From assembly GCF_032854445.1 (NCBI RefSeq), contig NW_027018269.1, positions 1 through 49,076 on the forward strand: DNA of 49,076 nt. The letters run 5' to 3'. Numbering within the stretch: the stretch's first letter is position 1; every line of letters begins with the position of its first letter. Under the pieces are notes generated by a model. That model did not search any database and was not told the origin of the DNA. It was given only the letters and a program-made list of their open reading frames with translations. The translations under genes and the position numbers were made by a program. Below, one piece after another: positions 12,436 through 24,200 of the stretch. This DNA is from Liolophura sinensis (lineage: Eukaryota; Mollusca; Polyplacophora; Chitonida; Chitonidae).

Positions 12436-14088
12436 GGTGTGGTTTTTCTACACGTAGATAAAGACATTGAAATTGTCTTGGACTTAAAAGTAAGACAATT
12501 GCTGGATGAGTTAAATGGGCTTAGCCCAAAGATTTGACGTCTTCTGGGCTACCGAAGGGCACATAACGTATAGTTAAAAGTTGAATATAGTAACGACCCG
12601 AGTCTCGATTGTGCATAGTACAGTGTATCCGATTTCAATTAACAAAAAGACCAGGCAAAAATGCAAAAGTGGAAAAACTGTTCCAGTGCTGCTAGTAAGA
12701 GGCTAATCCGACGTATTTTGTCACGAGAAATCGAATGGTGCAAACCGCGTTGCTCTCCGACCAATACTTTTGGCTGTAGCGACAATTGAATGATCATTGA
12801 TGTCATAGTCACGTGCCCAGCAACGGCTCTTACTCCATGGAAACCAGGGAAATTTGCAATTTTCTAAACAGCTGCCGATGCCTGGGCCAATTCCGCATCT
12901 TTTAGAACCTTATTGATGTGGGTCAGTGATCAGTTGTACTTTTTACAGCAGACTGTATCTAGTACTTTGTGTTTTTTATGTAACAAATGGTGTGGTTTTT
13001 CTACACGTAGATAAAGACATTGAGATTGTTCTTGGACTTAAAAGTAAGACAATTGCTGGATGAGTTAAATGGGCTTAGCCCAAAGATTTGACGTCTTCTG
13101 GGCTACCGAAGGGCACATAACGTATAGTTAAAAGTTGAATATAGTAACGACCAGTCGCGATTGTGCATAGTACAGTGTATCCGATTTCAATTAACAAAAA
13201 GACCAGGCAAAAATGCAAAAGTGGAAAAACTGTTCCAGTGCTGCTGGTAAGAGGCTAATCCGACGTATTTTGTCACGAGAAATCGAATGGTGCAAACCGC
13301 GTTGCTCTCCGACCAATACTTTTGGCTGTAGCGACAATTGAATGATCATGATGTCATAGTCACGTGCCCAGCAACGGCTCTTACTCCATGGAAACCAGGG
13401 AAATTTGCAATTTTTTAAACAGCTGCGGATGCCTGGGCCAATTCCGCATCTTTAGAACCTTATTGATGTGGGTCAGTGATCAGTTGTACTTTTTACAGCA
13501 GACTGTATCTAGTACATTGTGTTTTTTATGTACGAATGGTGTGGTTTTTCTACACGTAGATAAAGACATTGAGATTGTCTTGGACTTAAAAGTAAGACAA
13601 TTGCTGGGTGAGTTAAATGGCTTAGCCCAAAGATTTGACGTCTTCTGGGCTACAGAAGGGCACATGACTTATACTCAAAAGTTGAATATAGTAATGACCA
13701 GTCGCGATTGTACATAGTAGATTGTATCCGATTTCAAATTAACAAAAAGACCAGGCAAAAATGCAAAAGTGGAAAAACTGTTCCACTGCTGCTGGTAAGA
13801 GGCTAATCCGACGTATTTTGTGACGAGAAATCGAATGGTGCAGACCGCGTTGCTCTCCGACCAATACTTTTGGCTGTAGCGACAATTGAATGATCATTGA
13901 TGTCATAGTCACGTGCCCAGCAACGGCTCTTACTCCATGGAAACCAGGGAAATTTGCAGTTTTTTAAAACAGCTGCCGATGCTGGCCCAATTCCGCATCT
14001 ATTAGAACCTTATAGATGTGGTTCAGTGATCAGTTGTACTTTTTACAGCAGACTGTATCTAGTACATTGTGTTTTTTTATGTACGAAT
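12436..14088. repeat. Three monomers; the last two recur near 23.9-24.9 kb
   Basis: Units start at 12436, 12989 and 13538. The pair at 12989-13538 shares CAGCTGCGGATG (near 13421), a shortened CATCTTTAG, and GGGCACATGACTTATACTC with the units at 23872 and 24421, about 10.88 kb away. In the unit at 13538 a one-base loss (AATGGCTTAGCCC) shifts all reading frames relative to its neighbours. Confidence 0.75.
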
Positions 14089-15661
14089 GGTGTGGTTTTT
14101 CTACACGTAGATAAAGACATTGAGATTGTCTTGGACTTAAAAGTAAGACAATTGCTGGATGAGTTAAATGGGCTTAGCCCAAAGATTTGACGTCTTCTGG
14201 GCTACCGAAGGGCACATAACGTATAGTTAAAAGTTGAATATAGTAATGACCAGTCGCGATTGTGCATAGTACAGTGTATCCGATTTCAATTAACAAAAAG
14301 ACCAAGCAAAAATGCAAAAGTGGAAAAACTGTTCCAGTGCTGCTGGTAAGAGGCTAATCCGACGTATTTTGTCACGAGAAATCGAATGGTGCAAACCGCG
14401 TTGCTCTCCAACCAATACTTTTGGCTGTAGCGACAATTGAATGATCATTGATGTCATAGTCACGTGCCCAGCAACGGCTCTTACTCCATGGAAACCAGGG
14501 AAATTTGCAATTTTTTAAACAGCTGCCGATGCCTGGCCCAATTCCGCATCTATTAGAGCCTTATAGATGTGGTTCAGTGATCAGTTGTACTTTTTACAGC
14601 AGACTGTATCTAGTACTTTGTGTTTTTTATGTACGAATGGTGTGGTTTTTCTACACGTAGATAAAGACATTTAGATTGTCTTGGACTTAAAAGTAAGACA
14701 ATTGCTGGATGAGTTAAATGGGCTTAGCCCAAAGATTTGACGTCTTCTGGGCTACCGAAGGGCAAATAACGTATAGTTAAAAGTTGAATATAGTAACGAC
14801 CAGTCGCGATTGTCCATAGTACAGTGTATCCGATTTCAATTAACAAAAAGACCAGGCAAAAATGCAAAAGTGTAAAAGCTGTTCCAGTGCTGCTGGTAAG
14901 AGGCTAATCCGACGTATTTTGTGACGAGAAATGGAATGGTGCAAACCGCGTTGCTCTCCGACCAATACTTTTGGCTGTAGCGACAATTGAATGATCATTG
15001 ATGTCATAGTCACGTGCCCAGCAACGGCTCTTACTCCATGGAAAACCAGGGAAATTTGCAATTTTCTAAACAGCTGCCGATGCCTGGGCCAATTCCGCAT
15101 CTTTTAGAACCTTATTGATGTGGGTCAGTGATCAGTTGTACTTTTTACAGCAGACTGTATCTAGTACCTTGTGTTTTTTATGTACAAATGGTGTGGTTTT
15201 TCTACACGTAGATAAAGACATTGAGATTGTCTTGGACTTAAAAGTAAGACAATTGCTGGATGAGTTAAATGGGCTTAGCCCAAAGATTTGACGTCTTCTG
15301 GGCTACCGAAGGGCACATAACGTATAGTTAAAAGTTGAATATAGTAACGGACCAGTCGCGATTGTGCATAGTACAGTGTATCCGATTTCAATTAATAAAA
15401 AGACCAGGCAGAAATGCAAAAGTGTAAAAACTGTTCCAGTGCTGCTGGTAAGAGGCTAATCCGACGTATTTTGTGACGAGAAATCGAATGTGCAAACCGC
15501 GTTGCTCTCCGACCAATACTTTTGGCTGTAGCGACAATTGAATGATCATTGATGTCATAGTCACGTGCCCAGCAACGGCTCTTACTCCATGGAAACCAGG
15601 GAAATTTGCAATTTTCTAAACAGCTGCCGATGCCTGGCCCAATTCCGCATCTTTTAGAACC

Positions 15662-15679
15662 TTATTGATGTTATTGATG
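15662..15679. repeat. 9-bp tandem duplication in a monomer
   Basis: TTATTGATG occurs twice in direct succession, which largely explains the 559-bp length of the unit starting at 15190. The equivalent unit of the next higher-order copy (near 18967) has it once, so the duplication came after, or was lost from, the higher-order copy, or it is a sequencing error. It is typical of replication slippage. Confidence 0.85.
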
Positions 15680-17240
15680 TGGGTCAGTGATCAGTTGTAC
15701 TTTTTACAGCAGACTGTATCTAGTACATTGTGTTTTTTATGTACAAATGGTGTGGTTTTTCTACACGTAGATAAAGACATTGAGATTATCTTGGACTTAA
15801 AAGTAAGACAATTGCTGGATGAGTTAAATGGGCTTAGCCCAAAGATTTGACGTCTTCTGGGCTACCGAAGGGCACATAACGTATAGTTAAAAGTTGAATA
15901 TAGTAACGACCAGTCGCGATTGTGCATAGTACAGTGTATCCGATTTCAATTAACAAAAAGACCAAACAAAAATGCAAAAGTGGAAAAACTGTTCCAGTGC
16001 TGCTGGTAAGAGGCTAATCCGACGTATTTTGTGACGAGAAATCGAATGGTGCAAACCGCGTTGCTCTCCGACTAATACTTCTGGCTGTAGCCACAATTAA
16101 ATGATCATTGATGTCATAGTCACGTGCCAGCAACGGCTCTTACTCCATGGAAAACAGGGAAATATGCAATTTTTTAACAGCTGCCGATGCCTGCCCAATT
16201 CCGCATCTATTAGAACCTTATAAATGTGGTTCAGTGATCAGTTGTACTTTTTACAGCAGACTGTATCTAGTACATTGTGTTTTTTATGTACGAATGGTGT
16301 GGTTTTTCTACACGTAGATAAAGACATTGAGATTGTCTTGGACTTAAAAGTAAGACAATTGCTGGGTGAGTTAAATGGGCTTAGCCCAAAGATTTGACGT
16401 CTTCTGGGCTACAGAAGGGCACATAACTTACAGTCAAAAGTTGAATATAGTAATGACCAGTCGCGATTGTACATAGTAGGATTGTATCCGATTTCAATTT
16501 ATCAAAAAGAACAGGCAAAAATGCAAAAGTGGAAAAACTGTTCCAGTGCTGCTGGTAAGACGCTAATCCGACGTATTTTGTGACGAGAAATCGAATGGTG
16601 CAAACCGCGTTGCTCTCCGACCAATACTTTTGGCTGTAGCGACAATTGAATGATCATTGATGTCATAGTCACGTGCCTAGCAACGGCTCTTACTCCATGG
16701 AAACCAGGGAAATTTGCAATTTTTTAACAGCTGCCGATGCCTGGCCCAATTCCGCATCTATTAGAACCTTATAGATGTGGTTCAGTGATCAGTTGTACTT
16801 TTTACAGCAGACTGTATCTAGTACATTGTGTTTTTTATGTACGAATGGTGTGGTTTTTCTACACGTAGATAAAGACATTGAAATTGTCTTGGACTTAAAA
16901 GTAAGACAATTGCTGGATGAGTTAAATGGGCTTAGCCAAAGATTTGACGTCTTCTGGGCTACCGAAGGGCACATAACGTATAGTTAAAAGTTGAATATAG
17001 TAACGACCAGTCGCGATTGTGCATAGTACAGTGTATCCGATTTCAATTAACAAAAAGACCAGGCAAAAATGCAAAAGTGGAAAAACTGTTCCAGTGCTGC
17101 TAGTAAGAGGCTAATCCGACGTATTTTGTCACGAGAAATCGAATGGTGCAAACCGCGTTGCTCTCCGACTAATACTTTTGGCTGTAGCGACAATTGAATG
17201 ATCATTGATGTCATAGTCACGTGCCCAGCAACGGCTCTTA

Positions 17241-17256
17241 CTCCAGGAAAATTTGC
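17241..17256. other. ~9-bp deletion removing CCATGG in one monomer
   Basis: Here CTCCA runs directly into GGAAAATTTGC, whereas other units read CTCCATGGAAACCAGGGAAATT. About nine bases, including the NcoI site, are missing, with CCA microhomology at the ends. The unit (start 16847) is 540 bp long. The corresponding unit in the next copy (20142) is intact. Confidence 0.8.
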
Positions 17257-18119
17257 AATTTTTTAAACAGCTGCGATGCCTGGGCCATTTCCGCATCTTT
17301 TAGAACCTTATTGAATGTGCGTCAGTGATCAGTTGTACTTTTTACAGCAGACTGTATCTAGTACATTGTGTTTTTTATGTACGAATGGTGTGGTTTTTTC
17401 TACACGTAGATAAAGACATTGAGATTGTCTTGGACTTAAAAGTAAGACAATTGCTGGATGAGTTAAATGGGCTTAGCCCAAAGATTTGACGTCTTCTGGG
17501 CTACCGAAGGGCACATAACGTATAGATAAAAGTTGAATATAGTAACGACCAGTCGCGATTGTGCATAGTACAGTGTATCCGATTTCAATTAACAAAAAGA
17601 CCAGGCAAAAATGCAAAAGTGGAAAAACTGTTCCAGTGCTGCTGGTAAGAGGCTAATCCGACGTATTTTGTCACGAGAAATCGAATGGTGCAAACCGCGT
17701 TGCTCTCCGACCAATACTTTTGGCTGTAGCGACAATTGAATGATCATTGATGTCATAGTCACGTGCCCAGCAACGGCTCTTACTCCATGGAAACCAGGGA
17801 AATTTGCAATTTTTTAAACAGCTGCCGATGCCTGGCCCAATTCCGCATCTATTAGAGCCTTATAGATGTGGTCAGTGATCAGTTGTACTTTTACAGCAGA
17901 CTGTATCTAGTACTTTGTGTTTTTTATGTACGAATGGTGTGGTTTTTCTACACGTAGATAAAGACATTTAGATTGTCTTGGACTTAAAAGTAAGACAATT
18001 GCTGGATGAGTTAAATGGGCTTAGCCCAAAGATTTGACGTCTTCTGGGCTACCGAAGGGCAAATAACGTATAGTTAAAAGTTGAATATAGTAACGACCAG
18101 TCGCGATTGTCCATAGTAC

Positions 18120-18780
18120 AGTGTAATCCGATTTCAATTAACAAAAAGACCAGGCAAAAATGCAAAAGTGTAAAAGCTGTTCCAGTGCTGCTGGTAAGAG
18201 GCTAATCCGACGTATTTTGTGACGAGAAATGGAATGGTGCAAACCGCGTTGCTCTCCGACCAATACTTTTGGCTGTAGCGACAATTGAATGATCATTGAT
18301 GTCATAGTCACGTGCCCAGCAACGGCTCTTACTCCATGGAAGAACCAGGGAAATTTGCAATTTTCTAAACAGCTGCCGATGCCTGGGCCAATTCCGCATC
18401 TTTTAGAACCTTATTGATGTGGGTCAGTGATCAGTTGTACTTTTTACAGCAGACTGTATCTAGTACCTTGTGTTTTTTTATGTACAAATGGTGTGGTTTT
18501 TCTACACGTTAGATAAAGACATTGAGATTGTCTTGGACTCTTAAAAGTAAGACAATTGCTGGATGAGTTAAATGGGCTTAGCCCAAAGATTTGACGTCCT
18601 TCTGGGCTACCGAAGGGCACATAACGTATAGTTAAAAGTTGAATATAGTAACGACCAGTCGCGATTGTGCATAGTACAGTGTATCCGATTTCAATTAATA
18701 AAAAGACCAGGCAGAAATGCAAAAAGTGTAAAAACTGTTCCAGTGCTGCTTAAGAGGCTAATCCGACGTTATTTTGTGAC
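18120..18780. other. Cluster of single-base indels (possible consensus error)
   Basis: Within about 660 bp there are at least eight small indels relative to all other units: GTGTAATCC, TGGAAGAACC, an extra T in the T-run near 18475, CACGTTAGAT, GGACTCTTAAAAG, GACGTCCTTC, GCTGCTTAAGAGG and GACGTTATTTT. Flanking units at 19.6-26 kb show almost none. The mix of random insertions and losses looks more like poorly polished long-read consensus than biology. Confidence 0.6.
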
Positions 18781-20142
18781 GAGAAATCGAATGGTGCAAA
18801 CCGCGTTGCTCTCCGACCAATACTTTTGGCTGTAGCGACAATTGAATGATCATTGATGTCATAGTCACGTGCCCAGCAACGGCTCTTACTCCATGGAAAC
18901 CAGGGAAATTTGCAATTTTCTAAACAGCTGCCGATGCCTGGCCCAATTCCGCATCTTTTAGAACCTTATTGATGTGGGTCAGTGATCAGTTGTACTTTTT
19001 ACAGCAGACTGTATCTAGTACATTGTGTTTTTTATGTACAAATGGTGTGGTTTTTCTACACGTAGATAAAGACATTGAGATTATCTTGGACTTAAAAGTA
19101 AGACAATTGCTGGATGAGTTAAATGGGCTTAGCCCAAAGATTTGACGTCTTCTGGCTACCGAAGGGCACATAACGTATAGTTAAAAGTTGAATATAGTAA
19201 CGACCAGTCGCGATTGTGCATAGTACAGTGTATCCGATTTCAATTAACAAAAAGACCAAACAAAAATGCAAAAGTGGAAAAACTGTTCCAGTGCTGCTGG
19301 TAAGAGGCTAATCCGACGTATTTTGTGACGAGAAATCGAATGGTGCAAACCGCGTTGCTCTCCGACTAATACTTCTGGCTGTAGCCACAATTAAATGATC
19401 ATTGATGTCATAGTCACGTGCCCAGCAACGGCTCTTACTCCATGGAAAACAGGGAAATATGCAATTTTTTAACAGCTGCCGATGCCTGGCCCAATTCCGC
19501 ATCTATTAGAACCTTATAAATGTGGTTCAGTGATCAGTTGTACTTTTTACAGCAGACTGTATCTAGTACATTGTGTTTTTTATGTACGAATGGTGTGGTT
19601 TTTCTACACGTAGATAAAGACATTGAGATTGTCTTGGACTTAAAAGTAAGACAATTGCTGGGTGAGTTAAATGGGCTTAGCCCAAAGATTTGACGTCTTC
19701 TGGGCTACAGAAGGGCACATAACTTACAGTCAAAAGTTGAATATAGTAATGACCAGTCGCGATTGTACATAGTAGATTGTATCCGATTTCAATTTATCAA
19801 AAAGAACAGGCAAAAATGCAAAAGTGGAAAAACTGTTCCAGTGCTGCTGGTAAGACGCTAATCCGACGTATTTTGTGACGAGAAATCGAATGGTGCAAAC
19901 CGCGTTGCTCTCCGACCAATACTTTTGGCTGTAGCGACAATTGAATGATCATTGATGTCATAGTCACGTGCCTAGCAACGGCTCTTACTCCATGGAAACC
20001 AGGGAAATTTGCAATTTTTTAACAGCTGCCGATGCCTGGCCCAATTCCGCATCTATTAGAACCTTATAGATGTGGTTCAGTGATCAGTTGTACTTTTTAC
20101 AGCAGACTGTATCTAGTACATTGTGTTTTTTATGTACGAATG

Positions 20143-20159
20143 GTGTGGTTTTTCTACAC
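20143..20159. other. Conserved hairpin GTGTGG-TTTTT-CTACAC (example of per-monomer element)
   Basis: Monomer positions 2-18 form a 6-bp stem (five Watson-Crick pairs and one G.T) around a T5 loop. It is present in nearly every unit. Some units (30352, 32004, 34754, 35306, 43559) read GGTATTTCTAC, which changes only the first base of the loop and leaves the stem intact. No function is known. Confidence 0.6.
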
Positions 20160-20221
20160 GTAGATAAAGACATTGAAATTGTCTTGGACTTAAAAGTAAG
20201 ACAATTGCTGGATGAGTTAAA

Positions 20222-20234
20222 TGGGCTTAGCCCA
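20222..20234. other. Conserved palindrome TGGGCTTAGCCCA (example of per-monomer element)
   Basis: Monomer positions 81-93 form a perfect inverted repeat with six-base arms and a single central T. Most units keep it. Class-C units read TGGGTTTAGCCCA, which breaks one pair in DNA. Two early units (1 and 1647) lose the central T and become a fully even palindrome. Confidence 0.65.
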
Positions 20235-20347
20235 AAGATTTGACGTCTTCTGGGCTACCGAAGGGCACATAACGTATAGTTAAAAGTTGAATATAGTAAC
20301 GACCAGTCGCGATTGTGCATAGTACAGTGTATCCGATTTCAATTAAC

Positions 20348-20381
20348 AAAAAGACCAGGCAAAAATGCAAAAGTGGAAAAA
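20348..20381. other. A-tract cluster, possible intrinsic curvature (example of per-monomer element)
   Basis: Four A-tracts (20348-20352, 20361-20365, 20369-20372, 20377-20381) lie within 34 bp of each unit, with centres about 13, 7.5 and 8.5 bp apart and so only roughly in helical phase. Such clusters bend DNA in many satellites. The phase here is imperfect, so curvature is a guess. Confidence 0.4.
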
Positions 20382-20492
20382 CTGTTCCAGTGCTGCTAGT
20401 AAGAGGCTAATCCGACGTATTTTGTCACGAGAAATCGAATGGTGCAAACCGCGTTGCTCTCCGACTAATACTTTTGGCTGTAGCGACAATTG

Positions 20493-20519
20493 AATGATCA
20501 TTGATGTCATAGTCACGTG
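20493..20519. other. Palindromes AATGATCATT and CACGTG (example of per-monomer elements)
   Basis: Monomer positions 352-361 hold the 10-bp perfect palindrome AATGATCATT (contains TGATCA), followed 11 bp later by CACGTG at 373-378, an E-box-type hexamer. Both are kept in almost all units. A few lose one: the unit at 34754 has CACATG, and those at 1647 and 48504 have a base gained or lost in the first. A CACGTG per 550 bp could bind a bHLH protein, but the sequence does not prove it. Confidence 0.5.
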
Positions 20520-20691
20520 CCCAGCAACGGCTCTTACTCCATGGAAACCAGGGAAATTTGCAATTTTTTAAACAGCTGCCGATGCCTGGGCCATTTCCGC
20601 ATCTTTTAGAACCTTATTGATGTGCGTCAGTGATCAGTTGTACTTTTTACAGCAGACTGTATCTAGTACATTGTGTTTTTTATGTACGAAT

Positions 20692-21241
20692 GGTGTGGTT
20701 TTTCTACACGTAGATAAAGACATTGAGATTGTCTTGGACTTAAAAGTAAGACAATTGCTGGATGAGTTAAATGGGCTTAGCCCAAAGATTTGACGTCTTC
20801 TGGGCTACCGAAGGGCACATAACGTATAGATAAAAGTTGAATATAGTAACGACCAGTCGCGATTGTGCATAGTACAGTGTATCCGATTTCAATTAACAAA
20901 AAGACCAGGCAAAAATGCAAAAGTGGAAAAACTGTTCCAGTGCTGCTGGTAAGAGGCTAATCCGACGTATTTTGTCACGAGAAATCGAATGGTGCAAACC
21001 GCGTTGCTCTCCGACCAATACTTTTGGCTGTAGCGACAATTGAATGATCATTGATGTCATAGTCACGTGCCCAGCAACGGCTCTTACTCCATGGAAACCA
21101 GGGAAATTTGCAATTTTTTAAACAGCTGCCGATGCCTGGCCCAATTCCGCATCTATTAGAGCCTTATAGATGTGGTTCAGTGATCAGTTGTAATTTTTAC
21201 AGCAGACTGTATCTAGTACTTTGTGTTTTTTATGTACGAAT
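20692..21241. repeat. Satellite monomer, type a, beginning a third higher-order copy
   Basis: This unit is 550 bp. It matches the units at 14089 and especially 17387 (GTATAGATAAAAG shared with 17387) and ends with ATTAGAGCC and the rare GTAATTTTTACAG. The same tail occurs at 27121, in the chimeric unit that starts at 26621. The 5,930-bp duplication therefore begins inside this monomer rather than at a monomer boundary. Confidence 0.8.
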
Positions 21242-24200
21242 GGTGTGGTTTTTCTACACGTAGATAAAGACATTTAGATTGTCTTGGACTTAAAAGTAAG
21301 ACAATTGCTGGATGAGTTAAATGGGCTTAGCCCAAAGATTTGACGTCTTCTGGGCTACCGAAGGGCAAAAAACGTATAGTTAAAAGTTGAATATAGTAAC
21401 GACCAGTCGCGATTGTCCATAGTACAGTGTATCCGATTTCAATTAACAAAAAGACCAGGCAAAAATGCAAAAGTGTAAAAGCTGTTCCAGTGCTGCTGGT
21501 AAGAGGCTAATCCGACGTATTTTGTCACGAGAAATCGAATGGTGCAAACCGCGTTGCTCTCCGACCAATACTTTTGGCTGTAGCGACAATTGAATGATCA
21601 TTGATGTCATAGTCACGTGCCCAGCAACGGCTCTTACTCCATGGAAACCAGGGAAATTTGCAATTTTCTAAACAGCTGCCGATGCCTGGGCCAATTCCGC
21701 ATCTTTTAGAACCTTATTGATGTGGGTCAGTGATCAGTTGTACTTTTTACAGCAGACTGTATCTAGTACATTGTGTTTTTTATGTACAAATGGTGTGGTT
21801 TTTCTACACGTAGATAAAGACATTGAGATTATCTTGGACTTAAAAGTAAGACAATTGCTGGATGAGTTAAATGGGCTTAGCCCAAAGATTTGACGTCTTC
21901 TGGGCTACCGAAGGGCACATAACGTATAGTTAAAAGTTGAATATAGTAACGACCAATCGCGATTGTGCATAGTACAGTGTATCCGATTTCAATTAACAAA
22001 AAGACCAAACAAAAATGCAAAAGTGGAAAAACTGTTCCAGTGCTGCTGGTAAGAGGCTAATCCGACGTATTTTAAGACGAGAAATCGAATGGTGCAAACC
22101 GCGTTGCTCTCCGACCAATACTTCTGGCTGTAGCCACAATTGAATGATCATTGATGTCATAGTCACGTGCCCAGCAACGGCTCTTACTCCATGGAAACCA
22201 GGGAAATATGCAATTTTTTAACAGCTGCCGATGCCTGGCCCAATTCCGCATCTATTAGAACCTTATAAATGTGGTTCAGTGATCAGTTGTACTTTTTACA
22301 GCAGACTGTATCTAGTACATTGTGTTTTTTATGTACGAATGGTGTGGTTTTTCTACACGTAGATAAAGACATTGAGATTGTCTTGGACTTAAAAGTAAGA
22401 CAATTGCTGGGTGAGTTAAATGGGCTTAGCCCAAAGATTTGACGTCTTCTGGGCTACCGAAGGGCACATAACTTAAAGTCAAAAGTTGAATATAGTAATG
22501 ACCAGTCGCGATTGTACATAGTAGATTGTATCCGATTTCAATTTAACAAAAAGACCAGGCAAAAATGCAAAAGTGGAAAAACTGTTCCAGTGCTGCTGGT
22601 AAGAGGCTAATCCGACGTATTTTGTCACGAGAAATCGAATGGTGCAAACCGCGTTGCTCTCCGACCAATACTTTTGGCTGTAGCGACAATTGAATGATCA
22701 TTGATGTCATAGTCACGTGCCTAGCAACGGCTGTTACTCCATGGAAACCAGGGAAATTTGCAATTTTTTAAACAGCTGCCGATGCCTGGCCCAATTCCGC
22801 ATCTATTAGAACCTTATAGATGTGGTTCAGTGATCAGTTGTACTTTTTACAGCAGACTGTATCTAGTACATTGTGTTTTTTATGTACGAATGGTGTGGTT
22901 TTTCTACACGTAGATAAAGACATTGAAATTGTCTTGGACTTAAAAGTAAGACAATTGCTGGATGAGTTAAATGGGCTTAGCCCAAAGATTTGACGTCTTC
23001 TGGGCTACCGAAGGGCACATAACGTATAGTTAAAAGTTGAATATAGTAACGACCAGTCGCGATTGTGCATAGTACAGTGTATCCGATTTCAATTAACAAA
23101 AAGACCAGGCAAAAATGCAAAAGTGGAAAAACTGTTCCAGTGCTGCTGGTAAGAGACTAATCCGACGTATTTTGTCACGAGAAATCGAATGGTGCAAACC
23201 GCGTTGCTCTCCGACCAATACTTTTGGCTGTAGCGACAATTGAATGATCATTGATGTCATAGTCACGTGCCCAGCAACGGCTCTTACTCCATGAAAACCA
23301 GGGAAATTTGCAATTTTTTAAACAGCTGCCGATGCCTGGGCCATTTCCGCATCTTTTAGAACCTTATTGATGTGTGTCAGTGATCAGTTGTACTTTTTAC
23401 AGCAGACTGTATCTAGTACATTGTGTTTTTTATGTACGAATGGTGTGGTTTTTCTACACGTAGATAAAGACATTGAGATTGTCTTGGACTTAATTCTTCA
23501 CGTAGTTGAATATAATAAAGACCAGTCGCGATTGTACATAGTACAGTGTAGCCGATTTCAATTAACAAAAAGACCAGGCAAAAATGCAAAAGTGGAAAAA
23601 CTGTTCCAGTGCTACTGGTAAGAGTCTAATCCGACGTATTTTGTCACGAGAAATCGAATGGTGCAAACCGCGTTGCTCTCCGACCAATACTTTTGGCTGT
23701 AGCCACAATTGAATGATCATTGATGTCATAGTCACGTGCCCAGCAACGGCTGTTACTCCATGGAAACCAGGGAAATATGCAATTTTTAGAACCTTATTGA
23801 TGTGGGTCAGTGATCAGTTGTACTTTTTACAGCAGATTGTATCTAGTACCTTGTGTTTTTTATGTACAAATGGTGTGGTTTTTCTACACGTAGATAAAGA
23901 CATTGAGATTGTCTTGGACTTAAAAGTAAGACAATTGCTGGATGAGTTAAATGGGCTTAGCCCAAAGATTTGACGTCTTCTGGGCTACCGAAGGGCACAT
24001 AACGTATAGTTAAAAGTTGAATATAGTAACGACCAGTCGCGATTGTGCATAGTACAGTGTATCCGATTTCAATTAACAAAAAGACCAAACAAAAATGCAA
24101 AAGTGGAAAAACTGTTCCAGTGCTGCTGGTAAGAGGCTAATCCGACGTATTTTGTCACGAGAAATCGAATGGTGCAAACCGCGTTGCTCTCCGACCAATA

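Larger units (their letters stand above)
14089..17386. repeat. Six-monomer higher-order repeat (3.3 kb), copy 1
   Basis: Units start at 14089, 14639, 15190, 15749, 16296 and 16847. I label them a-f: a has class-A sequence with an ATTAGAGCC tail; b has CATTTAGATTG and GTAAAAGCTG; c has AATAAAAAG and CAGAAATGC; d has GATTATCTTGG and ACTTCTGGCTG; e has GGTGAG, ACAGAAG and TAAGACGC; f has CATTGAAATTG and GCTAGTAAG. The same order follows at 17387-20691, offset 3,295-3,300 bp. This is a classical higher-order repeat. Confidence 0.85.
17387..20691. repeat. Six-monomer higher-order repeat (3.3 kb), copy 2
   Basis: Units start at 17387, 17936, 18490, 19044, 19592 and 20142, in the same order (a-f) as 14089-17386. 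Diagnostic variants agree in each position, for instance CATTTAGATTG at 14668 and 17966, and GATTATCTTGG at 15784 and 19079. Copy 2 has a dense cluster of single-base indels between about 18,120 and 18,780 that copy 1 lacks. Confidence 0.85.

Noticed and set aside
20210-20492. Ancient half-monomer duplication: GACAATTG at positions 69 and 344, exactly 275 bp apart
   Set aside because: Only the octamer matches. Flanking bases show no convincing similarity at the 275-bp offset, so the coincidence with half the monomer length is not supported.
20142-20691. CENP-B box
   Set aside because: I found no match to the TTCGnnnnAnnCGGG core on either strand of the representative unit.
20142-20691. tRNA-derived or Pol III promoter (A/B box), as in SINE-born satellites
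   Set aside because: GGTTCAGTGATC resembles a B box only loosely, with two or more key mismatches and no A box at proper spacing. The T-runs alone are not evidence of Pol III transcription.
20142-20691. Transposable element or LTR origin of the monomer
   Set aside because: No terminal inverted repeats, target-site duplication, polypurine tract, or transposase or reverse-transcriptase remnant was seen in the units read.
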